DNA from: Stictocephala bisonia
Taxonomy: Eukaryota; Arthropoda; Insecta; Hemiptera; Membracidae
DNA length: 64,000 bases
NCBI GenBank assembly: GCA_035578905.1
Contig: JAQJVL010000124.1
Coordinates: forward strand, 1-64,000
Reading direction: 5' to 3'
Part shown: positions 46,084-57,935 of the stretch, piece by piece
How the letters are laid out: every line of letters begins with the position of its first letter
Numbering within the stretch: the first letter of the stretch is position 1
The notes under the pieces: model-generated
What the model saw: the letters and a program-made list of their open reading frames with translations, nothing else
Told to the model about the DNA's origin: nothing
The model's database searches: none
Made by a program: the position numbers and the translations under genes

Positions 46084-48628
46084 CAATTTTATTAATTCCT
46101 AAAAATACACAAGTAGCCCTAATTTTTAACTTTATAATATATATATATATATATATATTCACTAGACTAGCTGAAAATATAATTGGTTAAAACCCAACTC
46201 CAAAAGCTCTGGGTTTTCAGTTCGATGTCAATGAGTCAACATTAATTTTTAATGAAACCTGGCTGATAACCACAAACATATCGTTTATCGGTGAGCCAAT
46301 GATACTTCCTAAGTTTTGAACACATTAAAATTCTTGCAAGCATTTATTTGTTCACCCACTTTCCAAATATTGGAAATAAATGTTAATGCACATTTAGATA
46401 ATTGTTGTCATAGGAATAAATAAATAATTTCTAAGTAACGAATAATGATAATTAAGTAATTATTTTGCTGAATTGTAACTATGAATTAATGTATAATTTA
46501 ATTAAAAAAAATACATTACAAAATATAAATTGAACAGTCCAAATGTTCGTGATTAATCTGAAAGCTATTATTTATTTATAAACTAAACTTGTATTATTTT
46601 GCAGCTCTAACATTCCATCAAATGAAGAGATATATAATATATTTATAGGAATTAGTTGAAAGAAAAATGTTACTGGTTTCAATATTTTTTTCACATTTAT
46701 GATACAAATAATAACTATATACAGTCAAGGGGTCCTTGAGTTCAGAGGATAGGTCTTGGTGATCGACCTGACTTTGTTGCTGAAGTTTTGGTTGAACTTC
46801 ATTTTTCCTGTGGCAAACGAATTATCAAAGAGTAAAGTCACAAAGCTCAGAAGCCTAAAGCTTTGAGTTTCGCTGATCAAACGTACTCATGGTGTCTGTA
46901 CTGATTTATTTTCTTCTTATTGATTTATTTGAAAAATTTATTTATAATACTCATAGTTATTATGGTTTATAATGGCCTTATTTTTGACAATCCAGATGGT
47001 ACTACCAGAAAGAGAATTTATGAGATTTTGAACGTAAATTCAATAAATGAATCATTATCTAATAAGTTATTATTTTATAATGAATACAAGGAAAATTGAA
47101 CATCAAATACACTCTAGCTGCAATAGAATTACGCAATTGTATTTAATATGTAATATACTCGTACTAAAAAGTTTTTTATATAAATTTAACATTTAAGTTT
47201 AAAAATAAATCTGATTTACATCAATTTGCCAGACAACCCTTTTGTAATTTTTCTGTTTTTACTAACAGTTACAGATAGCTAATATATAATGGACTTAATT
47301 GATTTGGTTGAAATAATGAAGTAATTTCCATTGTAACTGTGGCATGTACAACTAACGTACATTGGAGGTTCAATATACCAATTCACTTATTCTTACTTTA
47401 TTTTCGAACTCTAACCGTGAGTTCTAACTAGATGAACACTCATATGTTCCACGATCCAACACAGGAAAGTGAAACGTTGAACAACTAGGATGTATCAATG
47501 TTTACAATGAAGAAACTCTCCAGAATAGCTCATTGAAGGTAGCAGACCTAGAACGATTCCCCTGGAACGTTTTGAAATGTGGGTTCCAGAGTAACTAAGA
47601 CTACACCCTATCAAATAAACATCAAGCTCCAAACAGACAGTGCTCATTATGTTATAATAGCTGTAGACCACAAATAAAAAAAAGTTATAGAATCTTGTTA
47701 TGTAGAGAAATTACTTCTCCAGTACTCTGGGTGCTAGCAGGACCAGCACCGTAGTTAGTTCCTCCCCTTCCTCCGCTCTAGATGTTCAAGTATACATTAG
47801 TAATTATTACAACATATTTATAAAGACTTAAACAATTAGTAAAAGTAACTGAGGCGTTACTGGTGCCACAAGAATGACTCTTTCATTTTATCTATGCTGT
47901 ATACTTAAGAAAAAAACGTATTTTATAGTAAAACATTTTGGGAAGAATTTGTAAAAATAAATTAGAGTATAATGATTTCTTAAACTTAAACATGTGAGCA
48001 AAGCAGATTAGCCTTTGAAAAATTTTCCTCCAAAACCCGCTGTAATCAAGTGCAAAGAGAAATATGAATCGGTATTAAATACCTTCATTTCCAGACACAA
48101 AAATTTGAATAGTGTTAAAAGGAATCGTCTAATAAAAAGATTTTAAAAAACTAGTAGACACGCTTCACGTGCCAACCTCGTCCCTCGCTACGCTAAGGGC
48201 AAATCTATGAAGAAACTCTCCAGTTACCTTAATACCTTAATAGTTAAAATCGATCAAGAAATTAGAAAAAAAACGGCTTCACGTATAATACATATATAGA
48301 TGAATATTATGTTAGACAATTTGAAAACTATATGAATTAATGATCGAAAAATTACCGATAGAAGCACATCGATTACTTCTGAAAATATACAGAATAATGT
48401 AAATGTTAATTGTTAGACAATTTGCTACTACTGTTACATCCTTATGTACTTAAACTCCGCCCCTCTCAGCGCTGAAGCAATTTCACTGCTTGCTCAGCAG
48501 ATTAATTAATCTACCTAACCTGAAGTAATTTTAATTAAATGCTTTTGTTTCTTAAATTTCAGATGTTTCCTAAATTAAAAGTCAATAAATCTTCATGGTA
48601 ATTAAATAAAGGTTATACCACAATAAAT
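46084..48628. other. No gene recognised
   Basis: AT-rich, with a (TA)n tract near 46140-46158. No open frames above 60 codons and no repeat structure that I could pair. Confidence 0.4.
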
Positions 48629-49103
48629 TTAAGGTGGGACAGTCGATTTTTGGTGAGTTAAATATTTCCCAATTATAAAATCAAAATTAGTTAATGTACC
48701 TTCATTTGACATAAGAAAAATACAACAAAATATGTTAACCACTACATTATAACTTGTGGCCTTATGAAGTGGTGAATTTAACTTATTTTAAATCAAGACT
48801 ATTGCAAATTTAATTTAATTATTTATAACTATTTTTTTATTTATTTTTTAACTATTTTTATAACTATTATTTATAACTATATTTTCATTTTTGAAAAAAA
48901 AATTAAACTTGTACTTTGAACGGTTTTGTCTTATGCTATATTTAAAATCAGTTAAATTCACCACTTAATAAGTCCACAAGTTCCAATATTGTGGTTAAAA
49001 AACATATTTCTATTTTCCTGTCTCAAGGAAAGGTACATTAACTAATTTTTATCATAAAATTGGAAAATAATCAACTTACCGAAAACCGATTGCACCACCT
49101 TAA
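48629..49103. mobile_element. MITE with about 170-bp inverted arms and TTAA flanks
   Basis: The left arm begins GGTGGGACAGTCGATTTTTG directly after TTAA (48629-48632). The right arm ends with the reverse complement (CCGATTGCACCACC) directly before TTAA (49100-49103). Internal blocks AATTAGTTAATGTACCTT and AAGTGGTGAATTTAACT pair in both arms. A TTAA target is typical of piggyBac-type elements. No coding capacity. Confidence 0.75.
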
Positions 49104-49800
49104 TAGCCATTCATTCTGTATTATTCATTTGAATCATATTAAGAAACATTGCAAAATAAAATTACTGTAGACGATATTTTATAAATTTTGAGTTTTGGAT
49201 ACTCTTTCTTGTATAGTTTAAATAAAAACTAAATAAAATATTGACTATTGGACATTCCTGCTCTCTTCGCGTGCCAACCACTTCACTCACTGTGCTCGTT
49301 TAACCTCGGTCTGTGATTTGTGACTACCAAATAGTGGGAAGACTGTTAAAAGTAACAGAATCAATTATTTAGTATTGTTTTCGTTCAGTAGCTTTTTTAC
49401 TATGTAGGAAAACTGTACGGTTTTGAGTCCCCTCGAAAAACACGCAATCTTTGAAACAACGTAAACTGTTTTAATATAAAAAAACAACTCTAGTGATAGA
49501 ACATCGTTGGATCATGCAAGGTCAGTGGGGTGGAGTCGAGAGTTTTTTCAATTACTCATATTTTTCTACTATCTTTAGCTAAAATTATCTTCCTTATAGC
49601 TTGAGACATTTCGTGCAGCCTGGTCTACTCACGAAATTATACATAAAAAGATTTTTGTTAAAAAAGTAATTTTATTCATTGATAGAGCTATAAATACAAA
49701 AACTTATAAGAAAAAAAATTAAAATAACTGAAACCTTGATTTAAAACTTGTCAACAATATCAACACATGTTAATTAGAGAAGTATTAAAACTACACGTGA

Positions 49801-50675
49801 GAGTTGTTGTCGCACTACAACAAAGTGCATGCTTCCACTACAATACGACCCAATTAAACGCATTTCACTCCGGGGGCTCTCATTTTTCGTATGTCCCGTT
49901 CGTTGTTACACTACAACAAAGTGCAATCTTCCACTTCAATACGACCCAATTAAACGCATTTCACTCCGGGAGCTCTCACTGCTCGTATGTACCGTTCGTT
50001 GTTACACTACAACAAAGTGCAATCTTCCACTACAATACGACCCAATTAAACGCATTTCACTCCGGGGGCTCTCATTTCTCGTATGTCCCGTTCGTTGTTA
50101 CACTACAACAAAGTGCAATCTTCCACTTCAATACGACCCAATTAAACGCATTTCACTCCGGGAGCTCTCACTGCTCGTATGTACCGTTCGTTGTTACACT
50201 ACAACAAAGTGCAATCTTCCACTACAATACGACCCAATTAAACGCATTTCACTCCGGGGGCTCTCATTTCTCGTATGTCCCGTTCGTTGTTACACTACAA
50301 CAAAGTGCAATCTTCCACTTCAATACGACCCAATTAAACGCATTTCACTCCGGGAGCTCTTACTGCTCGTATGTACCGTTCGTTGTTGCACTCTTCCAAA
50401 AAGTGCATTCTTCCACTACAATCCGACCCAATTAAACGCATTCCACTCCGGGTGCTCTCACTGCTCGTATGTCCCGTTCGTTGTCGCACTACAACAAAGT
50501 GCATGCTTCCACTACAATACGATCCAATTAAACGCATTTCACTCCGGGAGCTCTCACTGCTCGTATGTCCCGTTCGTTGTTGCACCACAAAAAAATGAAT
50601 GCTTACAATACAATACGACCCAATTAAACGCATTCCACTCCGGAAGCTCTCACTGCTCCTATGTCCTGTTTGTTT
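49801..50675. repeat. 96-bp satellite, about 9 copies, with 192-bp dimer
   Basis: CACTACAACAAAGTGC starts at 49813, 49909 and 50005, giving a 96-bp period. Alternate units differ consistently (CGGGGGCTCTCATTTCTCG against CGGGAGCTCTCACTGCTCG), so the central part is a 192-bp dimer repeated about three times. Because 96 is a multiple of three, two plus-strand frames and one minus-strand frame stay open across the array (222, 282 and 128 codons). I treat these as a by-product of the period, not as genes. Confidence 0.95.
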
Positions 50676-53600
50676 AGAACAGCAAAATATGTTTGTGAAG
50701 CCAATGTGTGTCTGTTTCACTTCAGATGGATATATTTTTTCTCTCCCCGTTATTTATAGAAGTAAAATATAAAAAAACCTATAATTTACTTATTTATTAA
50801 GATAATTGTACTCAAAAGATCGTATAACAATATAAAATACATTGGCATATTCATTAAAAAAGATCTTACACTAAACAAATTTTATTTCATTAATACTGTA
50901 AAAACTAGGTATATTTCCTAACATCATGTTATATCATGCGTGCTGAATTTAACAAGAGAAACATAAGTTTAAATGATGTAATTTTTTTTCTTTCTTTATA
51001 GATTATCTTGAACGGAAAACAGTGCAGTGTTATTTTGAAATCTCCCTTAAACGTTAGAAAATGATTTTTGTAAACCCCTTTTGTTATTTTGAAATGAAGA
51101 CATTACAGTTATAATTATACAAATATATAAGACATTCCTATAAAATCATAAGAAAAGCTTTTTATTTTCATTTACATAATGGTATATTAAATAAGCCATA
51201 ATTTTAACAAATATTTTGGAAATCGTACTATGATTTTATCATAAATATATATTAATTATATTACATATATCATTTAAACTATATAAAGTTTTAAATGCAT
51301 TAGTTTTAAATGGTTTCGCATATTTAAAATATTGGTTTTTTAGTAGTGTAGCTCTCGGTTGCTCATTTTACTGGTTCATTCCGTGAAAGTTTCTAATTAA
51401 TATCCCATATAAGTTTAGCTAGTTTCAATATGGTGATTTTCACCATTTTGTTTTGTTTTCATGCTCATTTAGGCGCATTTGCATGTTATTCTCAAATTTA
51501 TTCCCTGGCACATTAAGATTTTATGCTAAAAATACTATTATTTTATGTTTTTGGTTTTGATTGTTTGGTTTTGTTTTACATAAATGTTACTTTAACAATC
51601 ATGTTTTGTGTCCTGGACGCTGTTTTTTTACATAGTATTTTCTCAGATTATCTATAATCCACCTTATTTTCTCAGATACTTTTTTCATATTAAAGGTATA
51701 ATTTATGCTGCTGCTTGAAGAGTAGGTACTCCTTTTAATATTTGCCCTTATTTTCCTATTTGTTTAGTAAAAGTCACGTTTAACGTGTTATCTTTGCTGT
51801 CCAACGTTACGTTAAAATAAATTATCTGTAGGCTTTTTTAATTTTATTCCTCTTTTTATGTTTATTTTTGGGGATACTTTTTGGGAGCCACTTTAGTTAG
51901 GTCCGATACTCTATTGATTGGTTTATATATTTTATATTTCCATATAAGAATTAAGCAATACGTTTATATTCTATACATTAAAGTAGCTCCTTTTCATCCT
52001 GGAATTTTACAATTTTAGAGACGTTTTCTAATAATGGTGACATTACAGAAATAGGACAATAATTTACAGTCAAACCACAGATATAAAAAAAAAAACATAA
52101 GACAGGTAGAAAGAAAATGTAGTCATTCGCATGGAATCCAGCCACGAATACTTCTCTGTTTACGAACTCCTGTACAGTCATATAGTAGTATAAGGGGATG
52201 CTCTCATTTGTATGAGAGGAGTTTATTTAGAACACTCTGTGGGGGAGGGGAGGTAACTGGTTTATTATTTCAGTTCACCCTACAATAGAGATCTTATTGT
52301 CTATGTGGGTCGATGCCATCGTAGACGTTAATGAATCTTGGCGTTACACAGATGAATTTTTTTTGAAATATTATAGCTTAAGATCATGTATGAATGAATG
52401 CAGAAAACTGTTGGTTAAATTTGTTAGTACAAATAAGCACTTATGAAAGTGCTACTATTGATTTAGGTTTTTAATCAATTAATCCCTTTTTTGGAACAAC
52501 AATCAGCTTCAACTTTTTTGGAATACTTTTATTTCTCTTATCAAAAGAACAAGTAAATAATACTAATAGTAAACAATGACTTATAAATAAAAATAACCCA
52601 AAACATATCTAGAAAAAAGGCTGATCCTATTAATTTAGCTAAAATGTAAAACTCCAGGTAAAATGGCTCAAGCAGGCCTGTTTACTTAATAAGGCTATGT
52701 AAATACAGAAGTATCCAGTTTCCCAATAGTGTAGATTGAATTTATACCAAGTTAGATGTTTTGAGTTAAAAGAAATAAATGTTATACTTTACATTCTCTG
52801 AGATTGAAGGAACCTCATTGAATCTGGTTCCTGAATAACATTTCTCTCCGGGCCTTTCTGTAATTATATTTTGATTAACATTATAAAAGTTATCGTTGAA
52901 ATCATTTGACAGTATTGGAATTTCACCATCTCTCTCAATGTTGAAATTATATTTGATTTTTCAGCTACTGTAGGCCTAATCTTTTATTTTTAATAATTGC
53001 TTCATTCATGATACTCAACGATTTTTTTAACTATTCATATTTTCTAATGCGGCAAACCCCGTTTTATCTCGACTAATGTGGTAACCCGATCCAGATACAT
53101 ATGAATCCAAATAAAAAAATAAATAAAAATTTGGTACATATCGGTAAAAGACACCTACATTTCACAATAGGCAATGTACGCTTCACAGAGGTGCGCGGAC
53201 GGTCCGGCTTTGCTTCATTTGCGTGAGAATATTTTGGAAACTGAAAGAACGTACGATAAAAAAAGGTCACAATTGCTAAACTTGATTACAGTCAATGTTT
53301 TTATGTAAATGAACAACAAAAAGCTAAATCTACAGGATGCAATCCACATTGTGACTAAGATCATTGTTCTTGTAACCAAGATGGTCTGGACAGTGGTAAA
53401 TGTCTGGATAGAAAGGTCATATGAATACAAGAGCTTTATACAATTTATAAAATAGCGTTTAATAACGTTTACTGTCACTCTATAAAGTATTTATTCAGCA
53501 CTATTCACTATGTATAAACCAATGTTTATCTACGAAACTCAGCGGCAACTAATAGAAACAATAAAAAGTGTGCGACATGACAGCTAGCAACGCTAGCGCG

Positions 53601-54296
53601 CCGTGTGGATCAACCAAGCACAAATCCAAATACAATACTATGTACAAATATCCAAATACAATCCAAACTATGCATGTATGTGAGCACGTCTATGATTCTA
53701 CGCAAAACTTGATGTAAAACTTCTTGCCACAATCTACACGTACCCATACACTATCAGGGAAAAGTTCCATACCAGGTATCCACATAATATCTCCACATAA
53801 TCTGGTGCAGTTGATGTCAGCTCTGTACGTAATAGATCGTTTTATGAGTCACCCTCGTAGCAAAAACACACGAACGTTGGCCAGCCTGAAAAAAAAAAAA
53901 AAAAAAACACATTGAAACGTCGGGTACAGCCAAAGGATCATAAATAGACCAGCGACCCAAAGCAATATTGATATTAATAAAATCATAAAAATGTTACTAT
54001 CGTGTTTTCAGATAAACTATGGATTTAGTTGAATAATACAAAAAACACAAATATTGACAATTTTGTTTTGTTAATATTTACCGAAAAATACCGTAAATAG
54101 ATAGAAAATAACATGAAACTATCTATACAAATATTTCTAAGAATTGTGAAAAAAAAATAGTTTATACAATGAAACAAAAAAGTAATAAAAAGTAGGAAAC
54201 ATAAAACGTGACTACATTATAATATACCATACATATGCTTTTATAATGTGTACTTACCTTCAATGATAAATCGGAAAGTCTTAATGCACAGTAAGT
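50676..54296. other. No gene recognised
   Basis: AT-rich. Short frames at 51978-52181, 53073-53270 and 53215-53478 have no family resemblance. An A19 run lies near 53888. Confidence 0.4.
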
Positions 54297-55333
54297 TTAG
54301 TTGTTTAGTATCGTTGTAAAAACCAGAAGTGTATTTTCCAAGATGTCGCCCAACAAAGAGAAATATACGTCGAAAATGTGAAAGGTAAAAGGCTCAGAAT
54401 GGTGATGGAAGTGTAAAAGTTGATGTCTAGCTCTACGTCTAGTCTCCTCATCTGCATCAGCCACCAACATCATCGTCAGCTCGTCAACAGTGGACTTCTT
54501 TAATGATTGGTTCAAGGTTTCAATGATGACAATTTCTACTGTTGCGATTGTGTTTAACACGAGAGTTACGATACCAAATAACGAACTGACTAGATTATTT
54601 GAAGTGGCATGAATTGGTGTGAAGATTGTGGTTGATAATAACTACACAAATCACAAAGGGCCGGTAGCAAGACTGTAGGTCGTGTTCCATGCTGGCTATG
54701 TTCCCTTCAATTGACTTCAAGAAAGCGAAATTTCTCTGACGAAATTCAGAATTCTCTTTCCAGGCAACCCTTCGTTGAATAATTACATATGGCATAGTCA
54801 CTCTTGGGAGTCTCTCTTCAGCAATCTAATGATGGATGTTTCTAAGCTTAATTTTCTTTGCCTTTTGTATTCTCAAAAATTGTATAAACAAAATTGTGCA
54901 TACATACATCTGATAACATTTCCACAATTTCCAGTACGTAAGTAGAGTGGACCCTATGATTCCATAATTTAATCAAAAATTGATCTACTGACGAAGGTGA
55001 TTGATATTATGACTACGAATATTCCAACCAAATCCTTTCCCAGGCTTTTCTCCAGCCTATTTTTGGGAACTTGAAACCAATAAGCAGTCAACTGAGTTTC
55101 ACCGCATCCAAATTCAAAGATGGTGACAAATCCATGGATTTGTCACCATCTTTGTAAATGAACACCTTTACAATTGGTTCTAAAAGCAATACAACACACA
55201 CCATTACTAAAATACTAGAGTATAATTTCTTGCCAGTTGATTTCTTTGATATTTCAAGTGACACAAAACTAAATCCTAATATATTTTCAATATAGAACAG
55301 ATACTTAAAACGTTTCAAATGTTCCTCCACCAT
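54297..55333 (-). pseudogene. Candidate gustatory receptor (7tm_7) fragment
   Basis: Three minus-strand pieces. 55088-55333 starts MVEEHLKRFKYLFYIENILG and contains a hydrophobic helix (SSILVMVCVVLLLEPIV), as in receptor N-termini. An exon-like piece from 54825 (acceptor attag) reads FRQRNFAFLKSIEGNIASME and HDLQSCYRPFVICVVI. A C-terminal piece near 54640-54297 reads LVSSLFGIVTLVLNTIATVE, then RRRARHQLLHFHHHSEPF and FDVYFSLLGDILENTLLVF before a stop, resembling the TM6-TM7 end of insect gustatory receptors. The usual TYhhhhhQF end is only loosely matched. About 260 codons are present against the usual 380-450, and a frame change lies near 54650, so this is probably a broken copy. Confidence 0.4.
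55115..55154. repeat. Perfect 40-bp palindrome
   Basis: Bases 55115-55154 are identical to their own reverse complement, centred on CCATGG (arm AAAGATGGTGACAAATCC). It lies inside the first open piece of the candidate receptor and creates the KDGDKSMDLSPS segment. Confidence 0.95.
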
Positions 55334-56515
55334 GGATAATTTTTCACTGAATTCCCTTTATAGCTGTTTCAAGACTGAAGACATACTGCTCAAATTCCTA
55401 TTGTTACAATTCCAACTGATTAGTGGTAAGTAGCTTGCTTACTATTTAGCTGAAAGGTTCCACGTGATTGGTAGATTTAGTTACCAGTATTTTATAGAAT
55501 AACAAAACCAGTTGAACCTCGCCGTGAAACCTACCATCTGTTTCTTGTTACTGTAATACTCTTTTAAACTATCAAAACTATTTAGACTGATTTCTCTAAA
55601 TCACAAATAAGAAAATGACTATTCAAATGTATTGCATGGACCGTATGCAGGCATTATGAAACTAACCAGACTTCAAGAATTGTTATATATTTCATAATTA
55701 ATATTTAAATAATTAACTTATGTAAATAAATGAATATTTTGTTTCTTTACAGAATGTAGTTTTTACTGAGATTACATTGTATTTCTTATTGAAGGATTAT
55801 AAAATCAGTGTTGGCTTTTGGCAACATAAGCGTAAACAATGCAAAGACAAATCGCTTCAGTTAAATCCCCAGTTTATTAAATTCAAAATATAGATTCATG
55901 TGAATACGGCCTATACGTTTTGAGCATAAGGGAGATCACATATTTACCCAATTACATATACTTCCTTAGGACTAAAAAATTTTTCTCCTATTCAATAAAA
56001 TGTTTAGTCAATTTTTGTATGAATTATTTATTTATTATAAATTAGTTTGATTATAAATCTTTCTATAGTTACATTCTATAGAGTTGTATTCAATCAAAGA
56101 ATACTTTTCGTTTGGTCTACATGACTTCTTGAGAGTTTTCAAGAAAGGAGTTGCCAAACTGCATCGGACGAGCATGTGGACAAAAGAAACATTTTTTCTT
56201 CTTCATTTATGCCGGTGTTCTGTGACTGGTAGGATCAGCATTTTTCAGTCACATTTTCTTGTTTTTCATTTTCAATTATATGACACTGTTCTATAATTAT
56301 AGAAATCAACATGTGTCAGTCACTTTTCCTTATTACACACATTTCTGGACATGATTGTTACATCCAGGATTAATGTTGTGGGATCAAGGACGCCACAAAA
56401 GCTAGTGACTATTACAACGGTTCACTTTTTTGGCCAGTTAACATTTTTATAGGAAGAACAAAAAGTACAGCCAAATATGAAGATCACAGCATTGAAGATT
56501 ATTGGTATGAAGGAG
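55334..56515. other. Candidate-receptor upstream and SCaMC 3' untranslated region
   Basis: The part near 56515 must include the SCaMC 3' untranslated sequence on the minus strand. A polyadenylation site could not be fixed. A partial internal repeat (GTCAGTCACTTTTCCT-like, near 56240 and 56315) is present. No further coding sequence. Confidence 0.35.
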
Positions 56516-56688
56516 TCACGTCATGTTGACACCCAGTGTCTGGCGACAGCGTTCGTAGACTATGTAACTGATGCTAACTGCAGGTGCAACCTTCAGCAGG
56601 TTAAGTGTGATGCCTCGATACAGACCAAAAAATCCTTCTTTGGATACAATCTCAGTAATCAGGCTGATCATGGTATGTCTATTATCAT
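56516..56688 (-). CDS. SCaMC: SCaMC-type mitochondrial carrier, last exon (C-terminus)
   Basis: Terminal coding exon of 173 nt with acceptor ttgcag, entered in phase 1 (codon split with exon 5) and ending with TGA at 56518-56516. It encodes [20 protein letters not shown], then [19 protein letters not shown], then RCRQTLGV. This is the final matrix helix and sixth transmembrane segment of the carrier, ending like vertebrate SCaMCs (Y(V)VYE...TLGV). Together with exons 1, 2, 3, 4A and 5 it gives 948 nt, an exact open frame. Confidence 0.92.
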
Positions 56689-57507
56689 CTGCAAATAACA
56701 TAACATTTTGATTATTGATTACAGAAAAGATGAATGACTCATGAGTAACATAATTATTATTTAAAGGTACTTATCTAAGTTCTAGAAATGTATCAAACAA
56801 TAACAAGCTCAACATGTCTCCTTTCCTAAAATTACTAACTTTATATACATTTTTTTACATTATGGAAATTAATTTTGACATTTGTTATCATTTAGCACTG
56901 AATTCCAGAAATGAAGTATTATAATATGGAGATTTCAACAGTGTATGTGTATAAGTCGGAGGTCTCGTAGAGATTGACTTTAATAAAGTAAGAAGTCCTC
57001 TAAAATCTTTCATTGTTTTTACCATTGTATTCATATTGTGGTCCTTATTTCTTAATTTCATAATAGAATTAAATGGCAATGAAAACTAGTTAAATATAAA
57101 TACAGCTGGCTTAAGAGTACTGAAAGGTCTGGAGATCGGTCTGTAGTGTAGTAGATTAAGCCTAGATTCATGAGCTAAAAGTTCTCACTTCGACCTCAAT
57201 CAAAATCATAACAAATTTAGAAAAGTATCAGCTGGCTGTTCATTTGTCATTGGACTATTAATAAATGACACTTTCTAAGGAATGGTCAGCTTTAATAACA
57301 ATGACTACTTTTGCAATCACGCTCATTCAAAATTCATATTTGCCGGTATCTTGAAGATCAGCGTCTTAAGAATAAATAAATTTCCAGATACCTATGTTTC
57401 TTATTCTTTCATTTTTAAAACATATCCTTGCTTTACTGAATAAATAAGGCTAGAATTTCAACCAAGGAAGTTGCTATTATTGCTTGCAAGTGCTATGGAC
57501 CACTTAC

Positions 57508-57655
57508 GTGTAGCTTGGAGGCGAGTACGAACAAGTGCTAGAGGATAAGTGCACACCAGCCCACAGGTGCTGGAACAGGTACCACAGGCCAGCAGTAGTA
57601 ACGGGCTAGGCGTCTGGTCCTTGTTATGGGACCGCAGGTAAGTGTTCTTTAGGGT
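57508..57655 (-). CDS. SCaMC: SCaMC-type mitochondrial carrier, exon 5 (repeat 3)
   Basis: Exon of 148 nt, acceptor tgtag, donor gtaagt, entering in phase 0 and leaving in phase 1. It reads TLKNTYLRSHNKDQ, then LLLLACGTCSSTCGLV, then CTYPLALVRTRLQAT. The motif ACGTxSSTCGxxxxYPLALVRTR is the third carrier repeat with its signature in SLC25A23/24/25. It fits the end of exon 4 (CYE|TLKNTY) and the start of exon 6. A 2.1-kb, 49-bp satellite fills much of the intron between this exon and exon 4B. Confidence 0.9.
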
Positions 57656-57935
57656 CTACAGAAAATAACATAATTTAGCATACACCACACCAATAATACA
57701 TGTAAAATCTTTTTTTTTTCATTGAAGTAAAAGAGAATTAATTTCTGTCAGTAAAAATAACTGAATAATGAATTTGGTCTTTATGCAAGAGCGTTTTAGT
57801 TTGACTTTTTAAAAACAGTAAAAATTAGTACCCATATAATCAACACATTTCAAGTAATTTTGTATGCTTTAACACGTTGAATACAGCCTACATTAAATTA
57901 CGTAGCACTCCTGCTTCAAATGTACTGCTTTAGCG

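Noticed and set aside
49767..50677. 222- and 282-codon frames and a 128-codon reverse frame
   Set aside because: All arise because the 96-bp satellite period is divisible by three; no start context or family resemblance.
57120..57230. tRNA-like wording (GTAGTGTAGTAGATTAAGC) near SCaMC exon 5
   Set aside because: The B-box match is poor and no second copy was found.
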